Source of the DNA: Cohnella nanjingensis
GTDB taxonomy: Bacteria > Bacillota > Bacilli > Paenibacillales > Paenibacillaceae
Assembly (NCBI RefSeq): GCF_014212125.1
Contig: NZ_JACJVP010000004.1
Location: forward strand, 82,667 to 146,666
Length of the DNA: 64,000 nucleotides
Direction: 5' to 3'
Shown: positions 27,733-36,296 of the stretch, piece after piece
Numbering within the stretch: position 1 is the stretch's first letter
How the letters are laid out: every line of letters starts with the position of its first letter
Position numbers and translations under genes: made by a program
Notes under the pieces: model-generated
The model's database searches: none
Seen by the model: only the letters and a program-made list of their open reading frames with translations
What the model was told of the DNA's origin: nothing

Positions 27733-28919
27733 GCGCTTATGCTCCCTTCCTCGAACCGCCGGCCGCGTACCCGATGGTGCAGCGCGTAGTAGAGCACGGC
27801 TGTCAGGATGACGAGCAGCGCGGCGATCAGGTACATCTTATGGTAGTGGGTATGCTCGGCGACGACGCCCAGCACGTAGGATCCGATGCCGTAGCCGAGA
27901 TCGAACAGGAGGAAAAAAGTCCCCGTCGCGAGGCCGCTGCGCGCTGGCGCGGACCGGATGGCGAGCGTCTGGAAGCAAGGAATCAGCGCGCCGTGTCCGA
28001 GACCGATGACGGCCCCCGACAGCAGGAAGACCGGTTCCGAGTGCGCCTGGCTCAAGATGATCATGCCGAAGATAAAAAGTAGGATGCCCGGATAGGCCAA
28101 TACATGCTCGCCGTATTTGTCGAAGATCTTGCCGATCCACGGACGGGGAAGCACGATCATGACGGCGAAGCAGACGAAGAAGTAGCTGGCCGCGCGGCTC
28201 AGGTCGATCTCGGCCGCGTAGACGGAGATGAACGAAGTGATCGAGCTGTACGAGAAGGCCAATATGAAGCCCGCGATCGAGACGGGGAGCGCTTTGACCT
28301 CGATGAGATCCCGCCAGTGCAAGGAGAGCTTCTTCGCCGCGCCGTCCGTCCCGGTTTTTTTCGCGGCGCGGAACGCAAGGCCGAACAGCAGCGCGAACGC
28401 CGTCGTCACGCTGCATACGGCGAACAGGACGTTATAGCCGAAGTGGGTCGTGAGCGTGAGGCCCAGAAACGGTCCGATGACCATCGCGAGGCTCATGAAC
28501 ATGCCGAAGTAGCCGATGCCTTCGCCTTTGCGGCTGGCCGGCACGAGATCCGAGGCGATGGCCCCGGTCGAGGTGGAAGCGACGCCGTAGCTTGCGCCGT
28601 GCACGACGCGAAGGACGAGCAGGATGGCGATCGTGCCGGCGCCGAAGTACAGGACCGTGCACGTGAGGAATAACGCCAGAGAGAACAGGACGACCTTTTT
28701 GCCGAAGCGGTCGACCCACTGCCCGGCCAAGGGACGCAGCACGACCGCTGCGATGACGTAGACGGTGATGACCAGACCGATCATCTGCTGGCTGCCGTGA
28801 AGCCGCTCCGTCACGTACAGCGGAAGCGTCGCAGCCAGGAGGTAGAAGTTCAGAAAAATGAAGAAGTTGCTTAAACAAACCGCGAGAAAATCCTTGGTCC
28901 AAAGGGTTGGCCGATTCAA
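27729..28919 (-). CDS. MFS transporter
   Basis: 396 residues with twelve hydrophobic segments. The motif-A-like loop LRPLAGQWVDRFGKKVVL lies between helices 2 and 3 and RVVHGASYGVASTSTGAIASDLVP follows helix 4. The pattern resembles drug or sugar effluxers of the YwoG/YfkF type; substrate not predictable. Start codon is TTG with AGGAG 9 nt upstream. Cotranscribed with the lipoprotein downstream. Confidence 0.86.
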   Translation of the reverse strand: MNRPTLWTKDFLAVCLSNFFIFLNFYLLAATLPLYVTERLHGSQQMIGLVITVYVIAAVVLRPLAGQWVDRFGKKVVLFSLALFLTCTVLYFGAGTIAILLVLRVVHGASYGVASTSTGAIASDLVPASRKGEGIGYFGMFMSLAMVIGPFLGLTLTTHFGYNVLFAVCSVTTAFALLFGLAFRAAKKTGTDGAAKKLSLHWRDLIEVKALPVSIAGFILAFSYSSITSFISVYAAEIDLSRAASYFFVCFAVMIVLPRPWIGKIFDKYGEHVLAYPGILLFIFGMIILSQAHSEPVFLLSGAVIGLGHGALIPCFQTLAIRSAPARSGLATGTFFLLFDLGYGIGSYVLGVVAEHTHYHKMYLIAALLVILTAVLYYALHHRVRGRRFEEGSISA

Positions 28920-29002
28920 GATGCAGAACTCCTATCCATAAATTCGCCGATAAACACACTCTTTTCATCTTAATCTTATGGATAAGATAAGTATAGGCGC
29001 GA

Positions 29003-29746
29003 TTACTTGCGCAATAATCCTTTATCCTCCAAAAAAGCGCGCATATGCAGCCGATTCGGCCGCGCAAGCCACTCTGCCATGATTTTCGACCATGGCGTGG
29101 ATTTGCGTCCTTCCGTTCGCTCCCGCAGATAGCGGACCATCGTCACGTCGTACCCCTTTACCGCTTCGAGGCTCATCTCCGGATCGTAGCCGTTGCGGTG
29201 CAGCACCGCTTCGGTCGGCAGCCGCGGCCGCTGTCCCGACTTGCGGTCCGGCACGCCGACGCACATGCCGAATACCGGGTAGGCCAGCTCCGGGATGCGC
29301 AGCAGCTCGGACACCTCCGCGATCCGGTTGCGGATGCCGCCGATATAACAGATGCCGAGGCCCATGGACTCCGCCGCCACGGCCGCGTTCTGCGCCGCGA
29401 GCGCAGTGTCGACAGTCGCCACCATGAAGCTCTCCGTCGAGTCTTCGTAGGTCGTTTGGTCGGAGAGGTACATCCCCGCCGTTCGGCAGACCCGATAGAG
29501 GTCCGCGCACCAGACGAGGAAGAGCGGACATTGCTCTACATACGCTTGATCGCCCGAGAGGATCGCGAGCTGCCGTTTGAGCGAAGGTTCGGTGACCGCG
29601 ATGACGCTGTACGCTTGGACGTTGCTCGACGTCGATGCCATCTGTCCCGCCGTCACGATCGCCTGCAGCTGTTCCTCGGTCACGGGCGTGTCCAGAAAGG
29701 ACCGGACGGAGCGATGATCCAACAGGGTCGATATCGTTTCGTTCAT
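29003..29746 (-). CDS. NfsA/NfrA-type NADPH nitroreductase
   Basis: 247 residues. FMN-binding nitroreductase fold: LLDHRSVRSFLDTPV, AGQMASTSSNVQAYSVIAV, NAAVAAESMGLGICYIGGIRN, and PVFGMCVGVPDRKSGQRPRLP near the centre. Oxygen-insensitive two-electron reduction of nitroaromatics or flavins using NADPH. ATG at 29746 has GGGAGG 8 nt upstream; the open frame runs further but without a site. No operon partner. Confidence 0.88.
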   Translation of the reverse strand: MNETISTLLDHRSVRSFLDTPVTEEQLQAIVTAGQMASTSSNVQAYSVIAVTEPSLKRQLAILSGDQAYVEQCPLFLVWCADLYRVCRTAGMYLSDQTTYEDSTESFMVATVDTALAAQNAAVAAESMGLGICYIGGIRNRIAEVSELLRIPELAYPVFGMCVGVPDRKSGQRPRLPTEAVLHRNGYDPEMSLEAVKGYDVTMVRYLRERTEGRKSTPWSKIMAEWLARPNRLHMRAFLEDKGLLRK

Positions 29747-29867
29747 GCGATTTGCCTCCCAAGCCATTCGACCGAACCGAATGACCGTTATTTCCACTAT
29801 GCCGATGATACACTCTTCCCCAAGCGAGGGCAAAGTGACGCGAAAAAGCACCCTTGCCGCGTGACAA

Positions 29868-29985
29868 GGATGCTTCGTAGAGCGGTGTTTCGGTGAGCGG
29901 TGCTTCGTAGAGCGGTGTTTCGGTGAGCGGTGCTTCGTTAAGCGATGCTTCGTAGAGCCGTGTTTCGGTGAGCGGTGCTGATGGA
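29868..29985. repeat. 30-bp tandem repeat
   Basis: Three to four copies of a 30-bp unit built from two related halves, TGCTTCGTAGAGCGG and TGTTTCGGTGAGCGG. It lies just upstream of the nitroreductase gene and beside the 3' end of the peroxiredoxin gene. No coding signal. Confidence 0.8.
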
Positions 29986-30004
29986 TCGGGTCCCGACTGG
30001 CTCC

Positions 30005-30568
30005 TTAGCCGAGCGTCTTTTGACCCGGCTTCCAGTTGACCGGGCACAAACCGCCGGATTGCAGGGCTTGAAGGATGCGAAGCGTCTCGTCCACGCTGCG
30101 TCCGACGTTCATGTCCGTGACGACTTGATAGCGCAGAACGCCTTCCGGATCGATGATGAACAGGCCGCGGTGCGCCGCGCCGGTCGCGTCGTCTAAGATG
30201 CCGTAGGCGTGCGCCGTCTCCTTCGTGAAGTCGGATGCGATCGGGAACTGGATATCGCCGATGCCGTTCTGGCTCACGGGCGTCTCGATCCATGCTTTGT
30301 GCGTATACACGCTATCGACGGACGCGCCGACGATCTCGCAGTTCAGGTTCTTGAACTCGGCATAGCTGTCGCTGAAGCCGCGGATCTCCGTCGGGCAGAC
30401 GAACGTGAAGTCGAACGGCCAGAAGAAGAACACGAGCCACTTGCCGCGGTAGTCCGCCAGGGAGACCTTCTCTTCGAGGGAGTCGAGGTTTTTGGTGGAG
30501 AGCAGGGTGAAGTCCGGGGCAGGTTGTCCGACTTTGGCAAATGGATAAGGGATCGCAAGATTCGTCAT
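30005..30568 (-). CDS. 2-Cys peroxiredoxin (AhpC/TSA family)
   Basis: 187 residues. Peroxidatic Cys in FTFVCPTE (about residue 59) and a resolving Cys near the end in GGLCPVNWKPGQKTL, so a typical 2-Cys enzyme. FWPFDFTF and NVGRSVDETLRIL also match. Reduces peroxides, recharged by thioredoxin or AhpF. The thioredoxin reductase gene lies upstream on the same strand (122 bp gap). ATG with AGGAGG upstream. A partial PerR-like half-site lies upstream but is weak. Confidence 0.92.
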   Translation of the reverse strand: MTNLAIPYPFAKVGQPAPDFTLLSTKNLDSLEEKVSLADYRGKWLVFFFWPFDFTFVCPTEIRGFSDSYAEFKNLNCEIVGASVDSVYTHKAWIETPVSQNGIGDIQFPIASDFTKETAHAYGILDDATGAAHRGLFIIDPEGVLRYQVVTDMNVGRSVDETLRILQALQSGGLCPVNWKPGQKTLG

Positions 30569-30679
30569 GGGTCAATAATTCCTCCTAGGAAAAGGTTATA
30601 GTGATTGATGGGGATGTTACGGATACGGATATGGTTATGCCGATGTTCGAAAGGGTGCTTATTATTGAAGCAAGGCTCG

Positions 30680-30709
30680 ACCGGTCTCGCTTAAGAGACG
30701 GAGACCGGT
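30680..30709 (-). other. Hairpin across the trxB stop codon
   Basis: Perfect 9-bp arms ACCGGTCTC (30680-30688) and GAGACCGGT (30701-30709) bracket the trxB stop. No T run follows, so it may protect or pause the transcript rather than end it. Confidence 0.6.
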
Positions 30710-31635
30710 ACTGCCTCGTTCGCCTCCAAGAAACGCTCGCAGTCGAGGGCGGCCATGCATCCCGTGCCCGCCGCGCTGATGGCTTGGCGGTATTTGTGAT
30801 CCTGCACGTCGCCGCAAGCGAAGACGCCCGGAACGTTCGTCTCCGTCGTGCCCGGCGTGACGACCAGATAGCCGGTCTCGTCGGTCGTGAGTTGGCCGTC
30901 CAGGAACTTCGTATTCGGCGTATGGCCGATCGCGACGAAGATGCCGTCCGCTTCGATCAGCTCTTCCTCGCCGGTCTCGTTGTTGCGCACTTTGAGACCC
31001 TTCACGCCGAGATCGCCGGCCGCCACTTCAAGCGGCGTACGGTCCAGGCTCCAGCTGATCTTGGCGTTGGCGCGGGCGCGCTCTTGCATGATCTTCGACG
31101 CGCGAAGCTCGCTGCGGCGGTTCACCAGCACGACTTCGGAAGCGAAACGGGTCAGGAAGTTCGCTTCCTCCATCGCCGAATCTCCGCCGCCGACGACGAT
31201 GATCTTCTTCCCGCGGAAAAAGAAGCCGTCGCATGTCGCGCAGGTGCTGACGCCGCGTCCGACGTTCTCGCGCTCGCCCGGGATGCCGAGGTACTTGGCC
31301 GAAGCGCCGGTCGAGATGATGAGCGTCTCGGCCTGCAGATCGCCGTAGCCGTCGACGGTCACCGTGAACGGACGTTTGGAGAGATCCGTCTTCGTGACCC
31401 AGCCGCTCATGAACTCGGCGCCGAACCGTTTGGCTTGCTGCCTCATATTTTCCATCAATTCAGGGCCCATGATTCCTTCGGGGAAGCCCGGGAAGTTCTC
31501 GACCTCCGTCGTCGTGGTGAGCTGGCCGCCCGGTTCCGGGCCTTCGATCACGAGCGGATGCAAGCCCGCGCGCGCTAAGTAGATGGCCGAAGTCAACCCG
31601 GCGGGGCCGGTTCCGATGATGATCGTATGTCTCAT
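30691..31635 (-). CDS. trxB: Thioredoxin reductase
   Basis: 314 residues. FAD loop IIIGTGPAGLTSAIYLARA, redox centre CATC in VSTCATCDGFFF, NADPH loop VVGGGDSAMEEANFLTRF, and C-terminal GVFACGDVQDHKYRQAISAAGTG. Reduces thioredoxin and supports peroxiredoxin activity; the peroxiredoxin gene lies downstream on the same strand. A PerR-like box (31661-31675) lies 25 bp ahead of the start, suggesting peroxide induction. Confidence 0.96.
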   Translation of the reverse strand: MRHTIIIGTGPAGLTSAIYLARAGLHPLVIEGPEPGGQLTTTTEVENFPGFPEGIMGPELMENMRQQAKRFGAEFMSGWVTKTDLSKRPFTVTVDGYGDLQAETLIISTGASAKYLGIPGERENVGRGVSTCATCDGFFFRGKKIIVVGGGDSAMEEANFLTRFASEVVLVNRRSELRASKIMQERARANAKISWSLDRTPLEVAAGDLGVKGLKVRNNETGEEELIEADGIFVAIGHTPNTKFLDGQLTTDETGYLVVTPGTTETNVPGVFACGDVQDHKYRQAISAAGTGCMAALDCERFLEANEAVPVSVS

Positions 31636-31660
31636 CGCGATCGCTCCTTTAATATTGTAT

Positions 31661-31675
31661 TTAGATTAAGTTTAA
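31661..31675. promoter_or_regulatory. Candidate PerR box upstream of trxB
   Basis: TTAGATTAAGTTTAA matches the PerR consensus TTATAATNATTATAA at 11 of 14 fixed positions. It matches the site upstream of perR (33548-33562) at 14 of 15 bases. Confidence 0.65.
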
Positions 31676-31841
31676 ATATCGGCTACAAAAACATCATACC
31701 ATCCGCTATCGACGGCTGCATGAAGGAATGATGAAGGGAAAATGAAGGTTTCATGAAGAGAGGGGGGAGCTTCGGAAAAGGGGGCAATTTTGTGCGTTCC
31801 TGCCTCGTTCGAGACGATGCGGGGGAAAGCCTCGGATAGGC
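31676..31841. other. Short non-coding stretch before repeat array D
   Basis: No gene seen. It includes GAAGGAATGATGAAGGGAAAATGAAGG-like purine-rich repeats (about 31720-31760) of no clear function. Confidence 0.45.
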
Positions 31842-32230
31842 AATCGTCGATGTTTTCGACGATCGCACCACTAAACCCCGCTTACCGGCTGACGTTAGTC
31901 GATTTTATCGACTATCGCACCCGTGAACCCCGCTTACCGGCGGACGTTAGTCGATTTTTTCGACTATCGCGCTATTGAACACCGCTTACCGGCGGGCGTT
32001 AGTCGATTTTTTCGACTATCGCACCACTGAACCCCGCTTACCGGCGGGCGTTAGTCGATTTTTTCGACTATCGCACCTCGAATCCAGCTTACCGGCGGGC
32101 GTTAGTCGATTCTTTCGACTATCGCACCCGCGAACCCCACTTACCGGCGGGCGTTAGGCGATTTTATCGACGATCGCGACCACCGAACGCAGTTTGTCGG
32201 TTGTGATGGTCGATTATTTCGACGACCGAC
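31842..32230. repeat. Tandem array D: about eight 52-bp hairpin units
   Basis: The block GTTAGTCGA starts at 31894, 31946, 31998, 32050, 32101 and 32153, spacing 51-52 bp, with a diverged unit at each end. Each unit holds a hairpin such as TAGTCGATTTTTTCGACTA. Between hairpins the sequence CCGCTTACCGGCGGGC is conserved. No coding. Confidence 0.9.
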
Positions 32231-32299
32231 CAAGCTTCTGCACCTCGCCCCAGTGCCCTCGCAATATTCGCTCTCGCACAAAATCACCTCTATCTCCGC

Positions 32300-32400
32300 C
32301 CAAGTAAAAACGGCTTCGCCATCCTCAGAAGAGGACGAGACGTTTTTATCGGCGGTCGTACAGAAATGGATAGCGTGAAACATATAAATTCTGTATGACC
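32300..32400 (+). repeat. Structured intergenic repeat, copy R3
   Basis: Third member of the family. Outer arms TAAAAACG/CGTTTTTA; inner stem TCCTC/GAGGA with TCG/CGA; module 2 TCGTACAG/CTGTATGA with one G-U pair in plus-strand reading. Confidence 0.8.
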
Positions 32401-32404
32401 AACA

Positions 32405-32434
32405 GAAAAAGGAGTCCCGATGGCTCGAGCCCCC
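32405..32434 (-). terminator. Probable terminator of the perR operon
   Basis: Imperfect GC hairpin (GGGGGCTC against GGGACTCC) followed on the minus strand by five T, 26 nt past the regulator stop. Confidence 0.55.
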
Positions 32435-32459
32435 TTGTCTCTATATACGATACGCTGCG

Positions 32460-33131
32460 TCAATCGGCCGTCCGATAGCCCACGCCGCGCACCGTCACGA
32501 TGTATTGCGGGTCTTTGGGATCGTCGCCGAGCTTGCGGCGCAAGCTCTTGATATGGACGTCAATCGAATTGCTGCCGCCGAAGTAATCGTCGCCCCAGAG
32601 CTTCTCCATGAGATCCTGGCGGGACAGCACTGCGCCTCGAGATGCGAGCAGCGCGCGCAGAAGGTCGAACTCCGTCTTGGTCAGATCGATGCGCTTGCCG
32701 TCCTGGATGACGGTGATGCGCTTCAAGTCGATCCGGATGTCCTTGAGGAGCAGCTCGTCCGGCGTCGTCGGGAGCACGCTCTTGCCCGCCAGTTCCTCGA
32801 TCGCCGTCACGATCGCCGGCAGATCGCCGGGCCATCCCGCGAGATGGCTACCGGCCGGCAGATCGGCGGGCGGCTCTTCGCCGACCAGATAGAGCACGGG
32901 CGCTTGGAGCGTCCCGAAGCCCGCGGCCGGCACGGGCTCGAACGGCGCGATCGTCCGGTCCGCGATGAGCAGATCGATCGGCAGCGCGGACAGCACGGAC
33001 TCCTGCGCCTGGTGGAAAACCAGGACGTCGTAGCAGCGCATCGTCATCTCCGCGATGAGCGGCTGCAAGCGAGCCGGGTAGGGACTAATGACGACGACGC
33101 GGCGCGTCGTGTCGCAGAAAGCGCCGATCAT
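32460..33131 (-). CDS. Atypical OmpR-type response regulator
   Basis: About 223 residues. N-terminal receiver-like region (RVVVISPYPARLQPLI to about residue 120) lacks the usual acidic pair after strand 1 (ISPY instead of a DD pair); the only candidate acceptor Asp is in LLIADRT. C-terminal winged helix is standard: IDLTKTEFDLLRALLASRGAVLSRQDLMEKLWG, SIDVHIKSLRRKLGDDP and VRGVGYR. So it probably works without phosphorylation. It starts at an ATGA overlap with the perR stop; an alternative start at 33158 has AGGGGG upstream but that sequence is coding in perR. No kinase gene is adjacent. Confidence 0.82.
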   Translation of the reverse strand: MIGAFCDTTRRVVVISPYPARLQPLIAEMTMRCYDVLVFHQAQESVLSALPIDLLIADRTIAPFEPVPAAGFGTLQAPVLYLVGEEPPADLPAGSHLAGWPGDLPAIVTAIEELAGKSVLPTTPDELLLKDIRIDLKRITVIQDGKRIDLTKTEFDLLRALLASRGAVLSRQDLMEKLWGDDYFGGSNSIDVHIKSLRRKLGDDPKDPQYIVTVRGVGYRTAD

Positions 33132-33529
33132 TTCATTTTCTTGTTCGATGCTCTGCATTCGGCGCATACCCCCTTGAACAACAGCTGCTCTTCGGTAATC
33201 TCGTATCCGGTCTCGGCGGCGATGCGGTCCAGCCATTCCTTCGGCGAAGCCGTCATCACTTCGTCTACCTTGCCGCAGGAGACGCACACGATGTGCTGAT
33301 GGTCCTCCACGCGCGCGTCGTAGCGGCTCGCGTTCCCTTCCAGCTTCAGCTCGTGGATCAAGCCTTCATCGGTCAAATAACGCAGCGAGTTGTAGACCGT
33401 CGCGTACGCCACCGAGCTGCCGTTCGTCTTGAGCCGGTCGATGATATCGGCGGCCGTCGGATGATCCTCGGACGCCATGACGATCTCGTAGATCATTTTA
33501 CGCGGAGCGGTTAATCCTTTGCGCGTCAT
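33128..33529 (-). CDS. perR: Fur-family peroxide regulator PerR
   Basis: 133 residues. Winged helix with PTAADIIDRLK and SSVAYATVYNSLRYLTDEGLI, then the regulatory site ASRYDARVEDHQHIVCVSCGKVDEV and the second zinc pair CAEC. The first His-rich stretch DHQHIVC and Asp/His set fit PerR (iron/manganese, oxidised by peroxide) better than Fur. Preceded by a PerR-like box (33548-33562), suggesting autoregulation, with another before trxB. Its stop overlaps the downstream response regulator start. Confidence 0.88.
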   Translation of the reverse strand: MTRKGLTAPRKMIYEIVMASEDHPTAADIIDRLKTNGSSVAYATVYNSLRYLTDEGLIHELKLEGNASRYDARVEDHQHIVCVSCGKVDEVMTASPKEWLDRIAAETGYEITEEQLLFKGVCAECRASNKKMK

Positions 33530-33547
33530 CGTGTGCCCCTCCTCTTT

Positions 33548-33562
33548 TTAGATTTAGTTTAA
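33548..33562. promoter_or_regulatory. Candidate PerR box upstream of perR
   Basis: TTAGATTTAGTTTAA matches the PerR consensus at 11 of 14 fixed positions and sits 19 bp before the perR start. Confidence 0.65.
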
Positions 33563-33724
33563 GTTTACCTCTTGGTCGGGGTTCAGTCAACCCGGCATTC
33601 GCCTGGTCCGCAACCTGTACCGAGCTTCGCCTCCGCGATTCTGACGAGCTTGCAAACAGCGGCCGCTGCGCATAGCCTTCGGATGTCGGCGTCGTCCCCC
33701 GTACCCATCCAATGCCGTCAACGC

Positions 33725-33760
33725 TAAAGAAAGCCTCCCGGACGCATACCGGGAGGCTTT
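33725..33760 (-). terminator. Terminator of the molybdopterin oxidoreductase gene
   Basis: AAAGCCTCCCGG/CCGGGAGGCTTT hairpin with 7-nt loop and CTTT tail on the minus strand, 12 nt past the stop. Confidence 0.88.
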
Positions 33761-33771
33761 GCCATGATGCA

Positions 33772-35841
33772 TTATGTGGCGAGCTCCTCGCGGGGAGCGA
33801 CCGCGCGCTCCACCTGCACCCGCCCGGAGAAGAAGACGGCACCGCCGCCCATGTCGGCCAGCCGGTCGGGCGTCAGCGCGTTCACCGCCCGCTTGGCGCC
33901 CGGCGCGTCGGCCCACAGGCCTTGGCTGACGACGACGCCCGGCAGGACGTCTTCGCCGATGGCGGCCGTCAGCTCCACTTCGCCGCGCGCGTTCCAGACG
34001 CGCACCGTCTCCCCGTCCGCGATCCCAAGCCCCGCCGCGTCCGCCGCGTTCATGTGCAGCTTCGGCGTCCGCTCCAGCTTCGCATGCTTCTCGTTCTGCG
34101 AAAACGTGGAGTTCAGGAAGTTGTGGTTCGGCCCCGGGATGAAGCGGTACGGCCACTGCGCTTCGTCTTGCTCCAAGAGCGGCGTATACGTCGGCAGCGG
34201 CGGATAGCCCTTGCGCGCCATCGTCGCCGAATACAGCTCGATCTTGCCGCTCGGCGTAGGCAGCCTCCCCGGGAACAGCGGCTTCACGTCGGCCTTCACG
34301 TACTGTCGCTCGACGAGCGCTTCGTAGGTCACGCTATCGTAGGCATGGTTGCGCGGGTTGTCCACCGCATGTCGGATGAGCGCCTCTTCGCTGTCTTGCA
34401 GCGCCGGCTCTTCGTACCCCATGCCCTTGGCCAGCAGACGGAACACTTCGACGTTGGACTTGCTCTCGCCATACGGCGCGACGACCGGCTGCTGGATCTG
34501 AATGTAATGATGCCAGTAAGAATGATACAGATCGGTATTCTCGAACGCCGACGTCGCCGGCAGTACGATGTCCGCGTACTTGGCGGTCTCGGTCAGGAAC
34601 AAGTCGTGAACGACCGTGAACAGGTCCTCGCGCGAGAGTCCCTCCCGCACCTTGTTCGCTTCCGGCGCGACGACGGCCGGGTTCGTGTTGTAGACATAGA
34701 GCGAACGGACCGGCGGATCGAGCTCCAACAGCGCGCTGCCGAGCCGGTTCATGTTCACGGAGCGGGCCTTGCCCTGACGCAGATCCGGACGCTCCAGCGC
34801 CCTCGCGTTATGCTGCACGTAGCCGCCGTTGCCCTTGATCGCGCCGCCGCCGGGGTGGAGCCACTGTCCGGTCAATGCCGGAAGGCAGGCGATGGTGCGG
34901 ATGCACATGCCGCCGTTGTCGTGATGCTGAATGCCGTTGCCGATGCGGATGAAGGACGGCGTCGTGCCGCCGTAGAGCCGGGCGAGCTTCACGATATCCG
35001 CTGCCGGAACGCCCGTAATCCCGGATACCGTATCCGGATCGTAGGCCTTCACATGCTCGCGTAGCTCTTCGCAGCCGACGGTATATTCGGCCAGGAATTT
35101 CTCGTCCGTCAGCCCTTCCGCGTACAGCACGTGCATGAGGCCCAGCGCCAATGCCGTATCCGTGCCCGGCTTGAGCGGAATGAACCAGTCCGCCCACTTG
35201 CCCGTCCGGTTGCGGTGCACGTCGATGACGACGATCTTCGCGCCGTTCTTGCGGGCTTTCTCCGCGATCGTGACCTGGTGCATATTCGTGCTGACGGCGT
35301 TAATGCCCCAGAAGACGAACAGCTTCGCGTGCTCGGTCTCCTCGGGATTCGTGCCGAAGCTGCCGCCCATCGTGTACCGGTAGCCTTCGGTGCCCGCCGC
35401 TTCGCAGATCGTCTGCTCCAGCTCGCTCGCGCTCATCCGGTTGAAGAAGCGCCGGTCCATTCCTTCGGTGCCGATGCGGCCCATGTTGCCGTAGAAGCTG
35501 TAGGGCAGGATCGACTCGGGGCCTTCGGAGGCGATGAGCGCCTTCCAGCGGCCGGTGATCGCCTCGATCGCTTCCGCCCACGCGATCGGCTCGAAGCGGC
35601 CTTCGCCCTTCGGGCCGACCCGCTTCAGCGGCGTCGTCAGCCGCTTGGGATCGTAGATGCGCTCGGCCATATGCCGAACCTTGTTGCAGATCGCGCCTTG
35701 GGTAACGGGATGATCGGGGTCGCCCTCGATCTTTACGATGCGGCCCTCTTCCTTGTGCACGAGCAGGCCGCATTGGTCCGGGCAATCGAGCGAGCAGACG
35801 GACGGAAATACGCCGGTAGGATCATTTAAGTAGTCTTTCAT
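33772..35841 (-). CDS. Molybdopterin-dependent oxidoreductase
   Basis: 689 residues, DMSO-reductase superfamily. N-terminal 4Fe-4S motif CSLDCPDQCGLL ... GAICNK, then IEGDPDHP, LPYSFYGNMGRIG, LFVFWGINAVSTNMHQ, VVIDVHRNRTGKWAD, PLKPGTDTALALGL and IRIGNGIQHHDNGGM. The C-terminal cofactor-cap domain has HMNAADAAGLGIADGETVRVWNARGEV. No Tat signal, so cytoplasmic. No partner Fe-S or membrane subunit is adjacent. Substrate unknown; similar single-subunit proteins are annotated only as molybdopterin oxidoreductases. Start at 35841 has AAAGGAG. Confidence 0.86.
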   Translation of the reverse strand: MKDYLNDPTGVFPSVCSLDCPDQCGLLVHKEEGRIVKIEGDPDHPVTQGAICNKVRHMAERIYDPKRLTTPLKRVGPKGEGRFEPIAWAEAIEAITGRWKALIASEGPESILPYSFYGNMGRIGTEGMDRRFFNRMSASELEQTICEAAGTEGYRYTMGGSFGTNPEETEHAKLFVFWGINAVSTNMHQVTIAEKARKNGAKIVVIDVHRNRTGKWADWFIPLKPGTDTALALGLMHVLYAEGLTDEKFLAEYTVGCEELREHVKAYDPDTVSGITGVPAADIVKLARLYGGTTPSFIRIGNGIQHHDNGGMCIRTIACLPALTGQWLHPGGGAIKGNGGYVQHNARALERPDLRQGKARSVNMNRLGSALLELDPPVRSLYVYNTNPAVVAPEANKVREGLSREDLFTVVHDLFLTETAKYADIVLPATSAFENTDLYHSYWHHYIQIQQPVVAPYGESKSNVEVFRLLAKGMGYEEPALQDSEEALIRHAVDNPRNHAYDSVTYEALVERQYVKADVKPLFPGRLPTPSGKIELYSATMARKGYPPLPTYTPLLEQDEAQWPYRFIPGPNHNFLNSTFSQNEKHAKLERTPKLHMNAADAAGLGIADGETVRVWNARGEVELTAAIGEDVLPGVVVSQGLWADAPGAKRAVNALTPDRLADMGGGAVFFSGRVQVERAVAPREELAT

Positions 35842-35970
35842 GCCGCAGCTCCTTTCGCGTTGCGTCCATTTTATCACAAGGCCGCGCGTTGCGGCGACCA
35901 TGGGCTGCCGGGCACGCTTCCCTCCAATGCCGCCTCCAATCCGCAACAGGCTCTTGAAGTCCTTATATGC

Positions 35971-36006
35971 GAAAAAGCTGCCTCCGCGTTGTCGCGGGAC
36001 AGCTTC
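35971..36006 (-). terminator. Terminator after the small membrane peptide gene
   Basis: AAGCTG ... CAGCTT outer stem with CGCG inner pairs and TTTTTC on the minus strand. It lies between the 36-residue gene and the oxidoreductase gene. Confidence 0.75.
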
Positions 36007-36021
36007 TCCTAGTCGTTCCTT

Positions 36022-36132
36022 TTACGATATAGACGCCGCCAATCGGTACCATCCCCACAACAGCAGCAGCGGCAAGCCGCAGACGATCGTCAGGCCGATG
36101 ACGAACGCCTTGTCTCCGTATGCTTTCTTCAT
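36022..36132 (-). CDS. 36-residue single-span membrane peptide
   Basis: ATG at 36132 preceded by GGAGGGAAGAG; reading begins MKKAYGDKAFVIGLTIVCG and continues through a hydrophobic LPLLLLWGWYRL segment to a stop at 36022. One predicted membrane helix with a positive N-terminus. It lies 164 bp after the KdpD-like gene, on the same strand, and is followed by a terminator. A role with the kdp operon is possible but unproven; I do not recognise a family. Confidence 0.6.
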   Translation of the reverse strand: MKKAYGDKAFVIGLTIVCGLPLLLLWGWYRLAASIS

Positions 36133-36296
36133 CTCTTCCCTCCGGCGGCAGTCGTCGTTCTCCCTCTATGAAACGATGCAGCGCCCGGCAAGGTTGCAGG
36201 GCGATTCGTAACGCGGCGCGACCCGTAACCCGGCACGGTCAACATGCAGCGCGAGCCGCGGCGGCGACTCGGACGCCAGACCGCGAGCCGGGACGG

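Noticed and set aside
29853..30293. Repeat peptide NEAPLTETPLYEASL read through the 30-bp repeat
   Set aside because: The reading is part of a frame crossing the peroxiredoxin gene on another phase; no start site.
30569..30605. PerR box upstream of the peroxiredoxin gene
   Set aside because: Only one half-site fits (about 9 of 14 positions), so it was not called.
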